Shown one piece after another: positions 9,247-18,603 of a DNA stretch of 64,000 nt. This DNA is from an uncultured Tateyamaria sp. (GTDB lineage: Bacteria > Pseudomonadota > Alphaproteobacteria > Rhodobacterales > Rhodobacteraceae), in the NCBI GenBank assembly GCA_905480645.1, contig CAJQRC010000003.1, positions 89,835 to 153,834 of the forward strand. The letters run 5' to 3'. The notes beneath the pieces are model-generated. The model was not told where the DNA came from, made no database searches, and saw only the letters and a list, made by a program, of their open reading frames with translations. Made by a program: the position numbers and the translations under genes. Position 1 is the first letter of the stretch. Each line of letters starts with the position of its first letter.

Positions 9247-10582
9247 CGCTCATCCTCGGAATAAGCAAAGAGGGTACTACACGAGATAAATGGGTCCGGC
9301 CATCATTTGCAGGGATAATCCCAAGCATCATTTTTGGCAGCTCTCCAGCTATCGTACATTCATTGACTGGGTAGGAAATAGCGCCATTTTCCACCCAAAA
9401 GCCAGCAGCACCGCGCGAATAGTCACCAGTATTTGGGTTGATTGTTGAACCAATCATTGAAGTTACCAAGAGCCCAGTTCCCATATCGCTGATAAGATCG
9501 TCCCGGCTGGCTGTTCCCCCATTTAAACTAACGTTCCAGTTAGTTGGACCCGGGGTTCCACCGGTACCACGTGCCGCGTTAGCTGTCGATGTCATATCAA
9601 GTTTACGGGCGCTTGCTAAGTCAAGGGTCCAGCCTAAAAGAACGCCATTTTCAATAATAGCACGGCGTTGTGTTGGTAAACCTTCTGCATCGAAAGGACG
9701 TGTGCCACTGGTCCGCGGACGATGTGGGTCTTCAATCAAATTGAGTTCTTTAGGTAAAATTTGTGTGCCTAGCTTCCCGCGCAACCATGACGCCCCTCTT
9801 GCTACCGCACTGCCATTGGCGGCAGCCAACAAGTGACTGATCAAGCTTGATGATATGCGTTCATCAAACAAAACAGGGAAAGTGCCTGTCGGGGGCTTGC
9901 GTGCGCCAATACGTTCAACTGCCCGTTTGCCTGCTTCACGCCCAATTTCGTTAGAACAACGTAGATCGTTTTGAAAAATACGGCTATCACCACTGTAATC
10001 TCTCTCCATCCCCGCACCCGAACCTGCAATTGCGACGCAGCTGGTAGCACGATCAGTTCTCCCATAGCCTCCTGAAAAACCGTTGCTGGCAGCAAGCCAA
10101 ATTTGATGAGTTCCGTAGGCACAAGTGGCCTGCTGAACTTGTGTAACACCTTTTATTTTCATCGCGGCGCATTCCGCCATCAACGCATCGTCTTGCAGGT
10201 CTTTTGCTGTAGGCTCGTGAGTGTTATCGAACAGTTGTAAAGCTTCAATATCCCACGCAGTGATAAGATCAGTGGCATCCGCCAGCCCGGCATATGGGTC
10301 CTCAGGCGCCTCATTGGCCATGGCTACCGCTCGGATAGACATTTCTTTGATTATATCTATTGAGGTGTCTGATGACGAAACACTAGCTTGCTTTTGCCCT
10401 ACAAAAACTCGTAAACCAAAGTCGATACCTTCAGAACGCTCTGCTTGTTCTAATGCCCCGTTCCGGACATCTACTGAAACTGATGTGCCTTGAATTGCTA
10501 TAGCATCCGCAGAGTCTGCGCCTACTGCCAGCGCCTCTTTTATTAAGCTATGGCTAAGATTGTTTAGATCAGAAGGTGTCAT
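9233..10582 (-). CDS. pmbA: TldD/PmbA-family metalloprotease subunit (TldE)
   Basis: PmbA (TldE) forms the heterodimeric TldD/E protease, involved in peptide modification maturation and degradation of unfolded peptides. The 449-residue protein shows the family N-terminus with ADSADAIAIQG, VRNGALEQAERSEGIDFGLRV, the internal VLFDERISSSLISHLL segment, and a Gly-rich C-terminal half with NWNVSLNGG, the LLVTSMIG motif, and NPNTGDYSRGAAGFWVENG. It lacks the HExxxH zinc site, as expected for the PmbA partner rather than TldD. The ATG at 10580-10582 is preceded by a 99-base gap from the DUF2125 gene. Confidence 0.92.
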   Translation of the reverse strand: MTPSDLNNLSHSLIKEALAVGADSADAIAIQGTSVSVDVRNGALEQAERSEGIDFGLRVFVGQKQASVSSSDTSIDIIKEMSIRAVAMANEAPEDPYAGLADATDLITAWDIEALQLFDNTHEPTAKDLQDDALMAECAAMKIKGVTQVQQATCAYGTHQIWLAASNGFSGGYGRTDRATSCVAIAGSGAGMERDYSGDSRIFQNDLRCSNEIGREAGKRAVERIGARKPPTGTFPVLFDERISSSLISHLLAAANGSAVARGASWLRGKLGTQILPKELNLIEDPHRPRTSGTRPFDAEGLPTQRRAIIENGVLLGWTLDLASARKLDMTSTANAARGTGGTPGPTNWNVSLNGGTASRDDLISDMGTGLLVTSMIGSTINPNTGDYSRGAAGFWVENGAISYPVNECTIAGELPKMMLGIIPANDGRTHLSRVVPSLLIPRMSVAGN

Positions 10583-10681
10583 GCGCTGCTCCGCTTAGAT
10601 ACGATTGAGGTAGCGATGTGGGCAGCTTAACACAAGGCGTGCACACATGCGTCAGCAGCATTTTTATGAGGTGACGTACTA

Positions 10682-12214
10682 TCAACGCAAGCGTTGACCA
10701 TTTGCGACAATGTGGCCTTTTGATGTTACTACAATTTGAGATTTTAAAGTATCCTCACCATTGCCTGGAACTGTAATTAATCCCAACATCATCCGAGCGC
10801 CCATTGCTTGATTTTTTGGTAATAGGCCTGCGCTTACCAGCTTTTCGATCAAGCTATTTGCCCCAACAAGTGTAAAATCAATATTACCTTCCGGCCGAGG
10901 AAAGCCCTTAAAAGTTGTTAAATCAGAGTTATCAAAACGAAAATTACCTTCACCAGATAAATGGGCACCAACAGCGTCCAATTCAACTTGCTTTATTGCA
11001 AGGCTCTTAACGTTACCTAATGAATTTTCTGTCATAGAGAAGGCTTCAGCTTGAGTTGAATCAAAAAGATCAAACATCACTTCGGCTATTCCAGTTAAAT
11101 CGATTACTAAGTTTATTGGAGTTCGTGGTAATTGGTCTGCTGGATCAAATATGCTCCAGATTGTGTCAGAAATGGCCAACTCGTTAAGCGTGATACCTAT
11201 CGAAAAATTTTGATTTTTATCAGATTTTGTAAGCGGGATAAGTAATTCACTGGCTATTTTTGTAGCAGAAAAAGAGACTGGCACAGGGAGCTCAGTAGTA
11301 AGTAGGTTTATAATGACACCGGTTTTTTCCAACTCATAGGCAATGCCTTTGGAGCCAATACTAAGATTGAACTGAGACCCTTCGGACGCTGTGTTTAGTG
11401 TACCGCTGTGATCTGAACCTTGGGACGTTAAATTAAAATTACCATCCTTTGTTTTAAATTTACCTGAAAGATTTAGACCTGCTTTGAGCATTGCGTTAGC
11501 GTCATCAACATCTGTGTCGGATGGCAAAATCGCCTCGCTGATAATTTCTAATCCATGCATAATTCCATTCATTTTGAATGATTCTAAAGTTGATGGATCA
11601 CTGAAATCTAAATGATAATTCACTTCTCCTGCTGAGGTTTTTTGTGTTGTTTTACGTAAATTCCCGTTGATCGTTTGAGAGACGTAATTTAGATCGCTTA
11701 GTGATATATGCGCTTTGTCTACATATGGATTGTATGAAATATCGTCAATTACGAGGTTATCCAGTGTGATAGCGGTTTTTGAAGCTGTTAAATTATAAGT
11801 TATATCGCTGAGGTCTCCAGATGCGACCATTTTTTGATCAGTCATCTTAGTCGTTATTGTGACTGAAACACTTTCACCAATTTTTGGTGTAAATTTTAAA
11901 GTACCTTCAATTTTGCTTGGAACTTCGATTGCGACTGAACCATCTCCACTCTCAATAAAACTTAAAGTATCCATTTTTAGGGCGAAAGTACCTTCATCGG
12001 AGGCATCGGCTATATCCATAATTATCGAGAGATCAGAAATTATTATGCTGGTGGGTGTCGATGCCTTTTGGGCACTTACTGAATATCCTGTGGCTGTAAT
12101 TAGTTGCTCCCAATCAGCCCAAACTTCCGCCGCGGTTAAGTCTGCATAAGCTGCACCTACTGAAAGGTTAAAAGCTATGGCGCAACTTGAAAATAATTGA
12201 GAAAAACGCGTCAT
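10682..12214 (-). CDS. DUF2125 family exported protein
   Basis: A 510-residue protein with a Sec signal peptide ending GAAYADLTAAEVW (cleavage after about residue 24) and a long beta-rich body with repeated ISDLS, LDNLVIDDI and LNL patterns. I recognise it as a DUF2125 protein, widespread in Rhodobacterales and of unknown function; the layered amphipathic strands resemble AsmA-like lipid-transport folds, but that is only an impression. It diverges from the SDR gene. Nothing in the context fixes its role. Confidence 0.75.
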   Translation of the reverse strand: MTRFSQLFSSCAIAFNLSVGAAYADLTAAEVWADWEQLITATGYSVSAQKASTPTSIIISDLSIIMDIADASDEGTFALKMDTLSFIESGDGSVAIEVPSKIEGTLKFTPKIGESVSVTITTKMTDQKMVASGDLSDITYNLTASKTAITLDNLVIDDISYNPYVDKAHISLSDLNYVSQTINGNLRKTTQKTSAGEVNYHLDFSDPSTLESFKMNGIMHGLEIISEAILPSDTDVDDANAMLKAGLNLSGKFKTKDGNFNLTSQGSDHSGTLNTASEGSQFNLSIGSKGIAYELEKTGVIINLLTTELPVPVSFSATKIASELLIPLTKSDKNQNFSIGITLNELAISDTIWSIFDPADQLPRTPINLVIDLTGIAEVMFDLFDSTQAEAFSMTENSLGNVKSLAIKQVELDAVGAHLSGEGNFRFDNSDLTTFKGFPRPEGNIDFTLVGANSLIEKLVSAGLLPKNQAMGARMMLGLITVPGNGEDTLKSQIVVTSKGHIVANGQRLR

Positions 12215-12355
12215 AACAGTATCCTTTGATTACCTATTGTTTTTGGTTGATAAGACCAGTGTATTCATAATGGTTGTAAACTGGAACAGCATTGATGGTC
12301 TATGTACCAAAAGTTCAAATAAACAACTAGGTTTCAAGAGTTAAGGAAAAAGTTG

Positions 12356-13108
12356 ATGCATGATATGACTGGGAAAACTGTATTGATTACTGGAGCCAGT
12401 CGGGGGATTGGTAGAGACACTGCCTTGGTTTTTGCTGCGGCTGGAGCCAATGTTGCGTTAGTTGCACGAGGAACAGAGAAGATAGATTCGCTTGCTTCCG
12501 AGATCGGTGCCAAAGCGGTAGCAATTTCCTGTGATGTTGCAAAATTTCAAGATGTTGAGGCAGCAGTTGAGCAAACATTAGATAGTTTTGGTAGTCTAGA
12601 TGTATTGATTGGTAACGCTGGGATCATCGAACCCATCTCCCACCTTGCAACAGCAGATCCAGAGGAATGGTCGTTTGTAGTAGACGTCAATCTTAAAGGT
12701 ATATTTTATGGAATGCGTGCAGTTTTACCGGTTATGTTAAAAAATGGTGGGGGTACAATTTTAACTATCAGCTCGGGTGCTGCGCATGGGCCAGTTGAGG
12801 CGTGGTCGCATTATTGCGCTTCTAAAGCTGGTGCTGCGATGCTGACTAGTTGTGTTGATAAGGAGAACGTAAAATCTGGAATTAGGGCGATGGGGCTTAG
12901 TCCAGGAACTGTTGCTACACAAATGCAGCGAGAAATAAAGGCAAGTGGAATCAATCCAGTCAGCCAGTTAGATTGGTCTGATCACATTCCTGCGGATTGG
13001 CCAGCAAGGGCGTTATTGTGGATGTGTTCAGCTGATGCAGATCACTGGATTGGTAAGGAGATATCTTTGCGAGATGAGGCTATTTGTGTCAAAGTTGGCT
13101 TAGTATGA
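12356..13108 (+). CDS. Short-chain dehydrogenase/reductase
   Basis: A classical SDR of 250 residues. The Rossmann cofactor loop TGASRGIG lies at 12-19; NAG (near 89), the catalytic Ser in ISSGAAHG and YCASK (near 152-156) give the full N-S-Y-K tetrad. The motif around residue 37-39 (VAR) slightly favours NADP. Length matches FabG-like oxidoreductases. I use ATG at 12356, with AAGGA at 12343-12347, rather than the TTG one codon earlier. It overlaps the next gene by ATGA, so it likely works with the enoyl-CoA hydratase-like partner, perhaps in acyl-CoA metabolism. Confidence 0.88.
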   Translation: MHDMTGKTVLITGASRGIGRDTALVFAAAGANVALVARGTEKIDSLASEIGAKAVAISCDVAKFQDVEAAVEQTLDSFGSLDVLIGNAGIIEPISHLATADPEEWSFVVDVNLKGIFYGMRAVLPVMLKNGGGTILTISSGAAHGPVEAWSHYCASKAGAAMLTSCVDKENVKSGIRAMGLSPGTVATQMQREIKASGINPVSQLDWSDHIPADWPARALLWMCSADADHWIGKEISLRDEAICVKVGLV

Positions 13109-13731
13109 TCCTTGTAGATCGCACTGGACCTGTGTGGACCATCACTCTTAATCGACCTGAAAAGGCCAACGCTCTAACTGTTGAAATGTTGAGTGATTTG
13201 GTAAACATAGTTGAAGCTGCTAATGAGGCACGGGCTCTAATTTTAACTGGAAACGGCAAGGTCTTTAGCGCAGGCGCGGATTTTGAGGCGGCACGCTCAG
13301 GTCTTGCAACATCACCAGATTGGGAAAGATTATCCTCTGCCATTGCAGGTTTGCCTGGACTTACTATTGCAGCACTTAACGGAACATTGGCTGGTGGTGC
13401 AAATGGTATGGCATTAGCATGTGATTTGCGAATTGCAGTGCCAAACGCCTCTTTTTTTTATCCAGTTTTAAAACATGGATATTTGCCACAACCAAGTGAT
13501 CCGTTGCGTATGGCCAGGCTTATTGGAGCTGCACGTACAAAAATGGTTTTTTTAACGGGCCAAAAACTGACGGCTCAGACGGCTTTGAGTTATGGGTTAA
13601 TAGATGAAATAGTTAAAGAAAAATCGGTTCTCAGCCGTGCAATGGATTTGTGTTTCACTGTTAGTGCTGCCGATCCAGTAAAGAGCAAACGTATCAAAGC
13701 CATGTGTAACACAGGACTTTATATGCATTGA
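13105..13731 (+). CDS. Short enoyl-CoA hydratase/isomerase-family protein lacking both catalytic glutamates
   Basis: A crotonase-fold protein of 208 residues, some 50 shorter than usual. The oxyanion-hole pattern is present (VFSAGADF at 53-60 and NGTLAGGANG at 92-101), but the two acid/base glutamates of enoyl-CoA hydratase are not: the first position is Gly101 and the second is Val121 (YPVLKHG in place of the usual PE). The C-terminal trimerisation helices appear trimmed. It may be an isomerase, thioesterase-like or non-hydratase member. It is coupled to the SDR by an ATGA overlap; the ATG at 13105 is chosen for this reason and matches the family N-terminus. Confidence 0.82.
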   Translation: MILVDRTGPVWTITLNRPEKANALTVEMLSDLVNIVEAANEARALILTGNGKVFSAGADFEAARSGLATSPDWERLSSAIAGLPGLTIAALNGTLAGGANGMALACDLRIAVPNASFFYPVLKHGYLPQPSDPLRMARLIGAARTKMVFLTGQKLTAQTALSYGLIDEIVKEKSVLSRAMDLCFTVSAADPVKSKRIKAMCNTGLYMH

Positions 13732-13791
13732 TATATGTATTGACGTTTTTTGCGGAGAAAATTTTTTTAAAGATAACTGTTAGGTTTTAGT

Positions 13792-14715
13792 TTACTCTTT
13801 GTCTGGAACCATACGTCCTGTTAAATGATTGGTTCCACGTTCTTGTGCGAGTTTTACTTGCTTTTGTCGCTCTCGAAAACGTTGCTTATCTCCTTCGGAG
13901 GTATCAGCAATACACAAATGACAGCTAACCCCAGCTTCATATTCTGGTAGATCCTGATCTTCTGGAAGAATTGGACAGCGACAGGCATGACAGAGGTAAT
14001 GTGGACCCACCGCTAGTCCATGATCCACGCTGACACGCCCATCAAAGACAAAACATGATCCTTTCCAACTACTAATAGTTTTGGGAACTTCTTCTAGATA
14101 TTTAAGTATACCACCTTTAAGGTGATATACATCATGAACACCTTGTTGGATTAGATAGTTAGTAGACTTTTCGCAACGAATTCCCCCAGTGCAAAACATC
14201 GCTATTTTTTTATTGTGAAATCGATCTTTATTTACCTCCCACCAAGCAGGAAAATCTCTAAAGCTAGCTGTTTTTGGGTCAATGGCACCATCGAATGTTC
14301 CAATGGCAACCTCATAATCATTGCGGGTATCGATGACGGCGACGTCATCGCGATTTATCAAATTGTTCCAATCGCTTGCTGCTACATAATGGCCTGTATG
14401 GGCTACTGGATCTACATTTGGTTGACCCATTGTAACGATTTCGCGTTTAAGACGAACCTTCATCTTACCAAACGGTGGGGTTGGGCTTTGGCTTTCTTTC
14501 CATTCTAAATCTGCGCAACCGGGCAAACTGCGAATATGTGACAGCATAGCTTCGATACCGTTCCGGTCACCAGCGACGGTGCCGTTTATCCCTTCATGTG
14601 CCAGCAAAATAGTTCCAGTCACGTCATAATCGTGAGCAACATTAATGACAGGTGCCATAAGAGCTTCTGGATTAATGAAGTGAGTGAAGTGGTATAGAGC
14701 TACGATTGTATACAT
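13792..14715 (-). CDS. trhO: tRNA uridine(34) hydroxylase, rhodanese-domain
   Basis: TrhO (UPF0176, YceA-like) hydroxylates U34 in tRNAs, the oxygen-dependent route to 5-hydroxyuridine. The start MYTIVALYHF matches the family, so I take ATG at 14713-14715 rather than an in-frame TTG three codons upstream. An N-terminal acylphosphatase-like domain contains LLAHEGINGTVAG; the rhodanese domain has AVIDTRNDYEV and the active-site loop CTGGIRCEKS with its cysteine; the C-terminus carries cysteine pairs CHACRCP and CHLC. Length 307 is normal. Confidence 0.93.
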   Translation of the reverse strand: MYTIVALYHFTHFINPEALMAPVINVAHDYDVTGTILLAHEGINGTVAGDRNGIEAMLSHIRSLPGCADLEWKESQSPTPPFGKMKVRLKREIVTMGQPNVDPVAHTGHYVAASDWNNLINRDDVAVIDTRNDYEVAIGTFDGAIDPKTASFRDFPAWWEVNKDRFHNKKIAMFCTGGIRCEKSTNYLIQQGVHDVYHLKGGILKYLEEVPKTISSWKGSCFVFDGRVSVDHGLAVGPHYLCHACRCPILPEDQDLPEYEAGVSCHLCIADTSEGDKQRFRERQKQVKLAQERGTNHLTGRMVPDKE

Positions 14716-14840
14716 ATTTTGCAATTATGCCATCAAGGTGGGGCGTTGCAAGAGGGAGTGGGGTTGATCAAGTATGTCAGTTAAGCAACAAACTCGCCAA
14801 GCGTCCATATCGCACGCTTATACTTGGTGAAGGAGACAAG

Positions 14841-15437
14841 ATGACTGCTCTTATTGTGATCGATGTGCAAAATGATTTTTGCTCAGGTGGTGCTTTGGCC
14901 GTTCCTGATGGTGCTGAAATTGTTACTGGTATTAACAGTTTGATGGAAACATCTGAAGCTATCATCTTGACCCAAGACTGGCATCCCAATGGACATTCTT
15001 CTTTTGCTTCGTCGCACAAAGCTCGAGAGCCTTATGACACAATTGACATGCCATACGGATCTCAGGTTTTGTGGCCAACTCACTGCGTACAAGGATCAAA
15101 AGGCGCAGATTTTCATCCTAATTTGCAGACTAATTCAGCTGAGGTGGTGGTTCGCAAAGGATTCCGTACGGCTATTGACAGCTATTCAGCTTTTTTTGAA
15201 AATGATCAAACTACGGTAACAGGATTGGAGGGCTACCTGAGGACAAGAGGCATTCAAGAGTTGACATTGGTTGGATTAGCCACGGATTTTTGTGTGTATT
15301 ACTCTGCTATTGATGCGATAAAGCTAGGTTTTGCGGTAACTGTTGATTTGGGTTTGTGTAGAGCGATTGACCTGGCTGGATCATTGGATACTGCCTGTAG
15401 ATCTATGCAATTGGCAGGTATAACATTACGTGGTTGA
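14841..15437 (+). CDS. pncA: Nicotinamidase
   Basis: PncA deamidates nicotinamide to nicotinate, feeding the Preiss-Handler NAD salvage path. The 198-residue protein has catalytic Asp8 in IDVQNDF, the metal-binding DWHPNGHSSF, a Lys in VVRKGF, and the catalytic Cys in TDFCVYYS. ATG at 14841 is preceded by AGGAG at 14831-14835. It is followed, after 182 bases, by pncB, the next enzyme in the same path, on the same strand. Confidence 0.94.
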   Translation: MTALIVIDVQNDFCSGGALAVPDGAEIVTGINSLMETSEAIILTQDWHPNGHSSFASSHKAREPYDTIDMPYGSQVLWPTHCVQGSKGADFHPNLQTNSAEVVVRKGFRTAIDSYSAFFENDQTTVTGLEGYLRTRGIQELTLVGLATDFCVYYSAIDAIKLGFAVTVDLGLCRAIDLAGSLDTACRSMQLAGITLRG

Positions 15438-15506
15438 TCTGTGTTGAGTAATTATCAATGTATTTGGAAAATTCCACAGCGTTGTAATTTGTAAAAGGCT
15501 GTAAAA

Positions 15507-15519
15507 GTTCAATTTGAAC
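15507..15519. promoter_or_regulatory. Perfect palindrome upstream of pncB
   Basis: GTTCAATTTGAAC, a 13-base palindrome around a central T, lies 101 bases before the pncB start in a 182-base gap. It is a plausible operator for an NAD-salvage regulator, but I cannot match it to a known motif. Confidence 0.3.
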
Positions 15520-15619
15520 AAGATTATTCCCAAAGGCTCTATCAATCTTAATATACCTTGGCTTGCAGCTGAACGATAACTTCGGGCACAAGGATGTAAC
15601 TCAAGCGAGGAACTGGTAC

Positions 15620-16912
15620 ATGGTGGATATTGCCGCCCGCGTCTGGAATCACAAATGGAAGATTGATCCTATTATTCGATCTTTAATTGATACGGACTTT
15701 TACAAGCTATTAATGTGTCAGTCGGTATTTCGCAACAAGCCTGATACGCAGGTGACCTTTTCTCTGATCAATAGGTCTAAAAATGTGCCGCTGGCTCATT
15801 TAATTGATGAAGGCGAATTGCGCGAACAATTGGATCACATTCGATCATTATCGCTTAGCCGTGGTGAAAGTACTTGGATGCGCGGTAACACCTTTTATGG
15901 AAAGCGGCAGATGTTTACATCTGAATTTATGGATTGGTTTGAGGCTCTCCGCCTTCCACCCTACCATCTTGAACGACACGGTGACCAATATGAGCTGACA
16001 TTCAAAGGATCTTGGCCTGAAGTGATGCTTTGGGAAATTCCAGCATTAGCGGTTTTAATGGAATTACGCAGTAGAGCTGTTCTTAACATTATGGGTCGTT
16101 TCGAGCTGCAGGTACTCTATGCGCGCGCTATGACTAAGTTATGGGAAAAAATCAAAAAGTTACGTGAACTAGATGGACTGAGAGTTGCTGATTTTGGCAC
16201 GCGTCGGCGACACTCGTTTTTGTGGCAAGACTGGGCTGTGCAGGCAATGTATGAGGGGCTCAGTGAAAAGTTTGTTGGTACATCTAATTGTTTGATTGCT
16301 AAGAACCGGGACGTAGAGGCAATTGGTACCAACGCACACGAATTGCCAATGGTATATTCGGCTTTAGCAGAAAATGATCAAGCGCTGGCAAGAGCTCCCT
16401 ATGATGTACTAAGTGATTGGCAAGAGGAACATGATGGTAACCTGCGGATCATATTGCCGGATACTTTTGGGACTGAAGGATTTTTAAAAAATGCCCCAGA
16501 TTGGCTTGCAGGTTGGACGGGTATTCGGATTGATAGTGGTGACCCTGCATTGGCAGCCGAAAATGCAATCAAATGGTGGGGGATGCGGGGAGAAGACCCA
16601 ACGCAAAAACTGGTAATCTTCTCTGACGGTTTAGATGCTTCAAAAATTGAAGAACTCCACAAACAGTTTAGGGACCGAGTTAGGGTAAGCTTTGGTTGGG
16701 GAACAATGCTTACAAATGACTTTATTGATTTGACAGAACAGGATGCACTGGCGCCATTTTCGTTAGTGTGTAAGGCAATTGATGCGAATGGGAAGCCGAC
16801 TGTAAAACTTTCTGATAATCCAAATAAGGCAATGGGGCCAAATAAGGAAATTGAGCGTTATAAGCGCGTATTTGGTGTTGGAGATCAAGTTTCGATAGAA
16901 GTCGTAGTTTAA
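15620..16912 (+). CDS. pncB: Nicotinate phosphoribosyltransferase
   Basis: PncB makes nicotinate mononucleotide from nicotinate and PRPP with ATP. The 430-residue protein has the family N-terminal LIDTDFYKLLM, FGTRRRHSF (with the auto-phosphorylated His region GTSN-C nearby at GTSNCLIA), HELPMVYSAL, the IRIDSGDP motif, IFSDGLD and FGWGTMLTND. Upstream in-frame codons exist, but MVDIAARVWNHKWKIDP matches the typical start, so I use ATG at 15620. The stop is only six bases from the convergent transporter pseudogene. Confidence 0.93.
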   Translation: MVDIAARVWNHKWKIDPIIRSLIDTDFYKLLMCQSVFRNKPDTQVTFSLINRSKNVPLAHLIDEGELREQLDHIRSLSLSRGESTWMRGNTFYGKRQMFTSEFMDWFEALRLPPYHLERHGDQYELTFKGSWPEVMLWEIPALAVLMELRSRAVLNIMGRFELQVLYARAMTKLWEKIKKLRELDGLRVADFGTRRRHSFLWQDWAVQAMYEGLSEKFVGTSNCLIAKNRDVEAIGTNAHELPMVYSALAENDQALARAPYDVLSDWQEEHDGNLRIILPDTFGTEGFLKNAPDWLAGWTGIRIDSGDPALAAENAIKWWGMRGEDPTQKLVIFSDGLDASKIEELHKQFRDRVRVSFGWGTMLTNDFIDLTEQDALAPFSLVCKAIDANGKPTVKLSDNPNKAMGPNKEIERYKRVFGVGDQVSIEVVV

Positions 16913-16918
16913 GGCAAT

Positions 16919-17828
16919 TTAGGTTATTTTTGTACTATGAATTCTGTGTTCTCGCCAAACGAGAATTAACCCACAAATTATGATTAAAAATGCTCTTGGG
17001 AATAACACATCTGACGGTGTTTCGTTAAAAAACAACTAACCAAAAACATCAATGAGTGGTATTCCAAAATAGCTAAATGGAGCAAGGTTGCTAGGCTCAG
17101 TCATTCGGTAACTGATAATAAGAAGTAATACTGCTGTGCCGCCAAAGCCGCCCAATGCTATGATCCAAGCCATGTCTGTGCTGCTCTGGATGGTTGTGAA
17201 GTCACCTAGTAAAGATGCAAGAATTAACGATCCGCAGGCAGTCGCTATGCAAGAATATAAACTAACAAGCGGGCTTGACACGTGATTGTCTATGATTAGT
17301 CCCGTCACACCAACCAGTGCTTAACATGCTGCAGCGCCCAGCGGTAACAAAGCATTTAATGTGAAAGCTTCTGACCCAAGCCTCATTACAAAAATAACAC
17401 TAATCAAGCCAACCATGACTGCACTCCAGCGAACTCAGCCGACACGTTCACCTAACAAAGGAGCAGCGAGTGCGGTAATGAAAAAGGTGTCAGCATACGA
17501 AATGGTTGAAGCTGTTGCGAACTCCATTCGGACAAGGGATAAATAGAAAATACTGTGCAAATGCGACAATAATGCCCCGCGTTAGCCCTAGTTTCCATAG
17601 TCAGATATATAAAGGGTATCCACTTTTCTTCCAATCACTTGTTGCGATTAAAGCGATGAATGAAGGAAAGAGACCAAAAAAATTTCGCCATACCGCAAGC
17701 TAAGTGGCAGAATAAGTTGCTGAAAGATGCTCAATTACCAAACCCATTTCATCAAACAAAGCAAGCGAGAATAGGCTTAGGGTAATAACGAGACCGGTTC
17801 GGTCAGTTGAGCGCATATTGTGATCCAT
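16919..17828 (-). pseudogene. EamA/DMT-family transporter pseudogene
   Basis: Reading the minus strand from ATG at 17826-17828 gives a recognisable EamA (RhaT-like) transporter, broken by five in-frame stops at 17700-17702, 17601-17603, 17435-17437, 17321-17323 and 17036-17038, and by one frameshift near 17535-17546. Between the lesions the text is clean: LAVWRNFFGLFPSFIAL, RMEFATASTISYADTFFI, LLGERVG, ALLPLGAA, then SYRMTEPSNLAPFSYFGIP and LFPRAFLIIICGLILVWRE to the natural end at 16919. Three of the stops sit where Trp or Tyr is expected. The remnant still aligns over its whole length, so inactivation is recent relative to the genome. Confidence 0.88.
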
Positions 17829-17924
17829 TGAAAAAAACGGTTTTAAGCCAAGCTCAATAAGCACTATTGCGATTCAGTTATAAGTAACAGGCACAGAAGC
17901 AGGCCTTGTTATCCTTGGCAAAGC

Positions 17925-18356
17925 TTACTCATCTGAAATCACGCGACCGCGCATTGTTTTAACTGCGCTACGAACTTTTTTTGCTTTGAGCCGTCGTTTG
18001 CTAGATCCTAAAGTTGGCTTGGTTGCAATCCGTCTTTTGGGACTCACTAATGCCTTTCGAATTAAATTGGTCAGACGTTGGCGGGCAATATCACGATTAC
18101 GTGCTTGGCTACGAGTTTCCTCACACTGTATCACTAAAGCCCCCTCTGAAGTCCAGCGCCTCCCAGCCAAGCGTTTAAGTCTGACCTTCACTGCTTCAGT
18201 TAGTGATGGTGAGCGAGCCGCTTCAAAGCGTAACTCAACGGCAGATGAAACCTTGTTAACGTTTTGCCCGCCTGGTCCAGAAGAGCGAACAAACTGTTCG
18301 CTTAATTCCCAGTCTTGAATATTTATATTTTCCGTTATCTGCAGCATAATGTCCAT
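17925..18356 (-). CDS. arfB: Alternative ribosome-rescue factor, GGQ peptidyl-tRNA hydrolase
   Basis: ArfB (YaeJ) binds stalled ribosomes with an empty A site and hydrolyses peptidyl-tRNA. The 143-residue protein has the class I release-factor GGQ at 29-31 in SSGPGGQNVNK and a long basic C-terminal tail (about residues 100-143, with KRRIATK, SSKRRLKAKK) that threads the mRNA channel. Start ATG at 18354-18356 or the internal ATG at 18345-18347 are both possible. It lies upstream of the transporter pseudogene. About 220 bases upstream on the same strand is a terminator that ends an unusual small transcript, so arfB could be under attenuation. Confidence 0.93.
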   Translation of the reverse strand: MDIMLQITENINIQDWELSEQFVRSSGPGGQNVNKVSSAVELRFEAARSPSLTEAVKVRLKRLAGRRWTSEGALVIQCEETRSQARNRDIARQRLTNLIRKALVSPKRRIATKPTLGSSKRRLKAKKVRSAVKTMRGRVISDE

Positions 18357-18573
18357 TGTGCTTTACATCGTTATAAAGGGTAAATCATGAGATATTATTT
18401 GCTGAGTTTTAAAAATGGCCATTTTGTGTTGATTAACATTTTTTATTAAAGTCATTATTGGCTATTAATGTTTAATTTATAGCTAAGCTAACCTCTATTA
18501 TTATGTAAATGTCAGAAATCTATAATACAATTATTTTGTGATGCCTAATCAAGGTATAGAAAAATTTTAGATT

Positions 18574-18603
18574 AAAAAAGGGCCACACCTTTCGGTGCAG
18601 CCC
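18574..18603 (-). terminator. Intrinsic terminator of the small transcript
   Basis: On the minus strand, GGGCTGCACC, a GAAA tetraloop and GGTGTGGCCC make a 10-bp stem with two G-U wobbles, followed by six T (18574-18579). The 5' arm GGGCTGC is also fully complementary to GCAGCCC at 18672-18678, just after the small ORF, giving a competing antiterminator-like helix. Confidence 0.8.

Noticed and set aside
9438..9836. Plus-strand ORF of 132 codons
   Set aside because: Shadow of pmbA on the opposite strand; no motif.
17361..17703. Plus-strand ORFs of 60-65 codons
   Set aside because: Antisense to the EamA transporter pseudogene and without any recognisable protein pattern.
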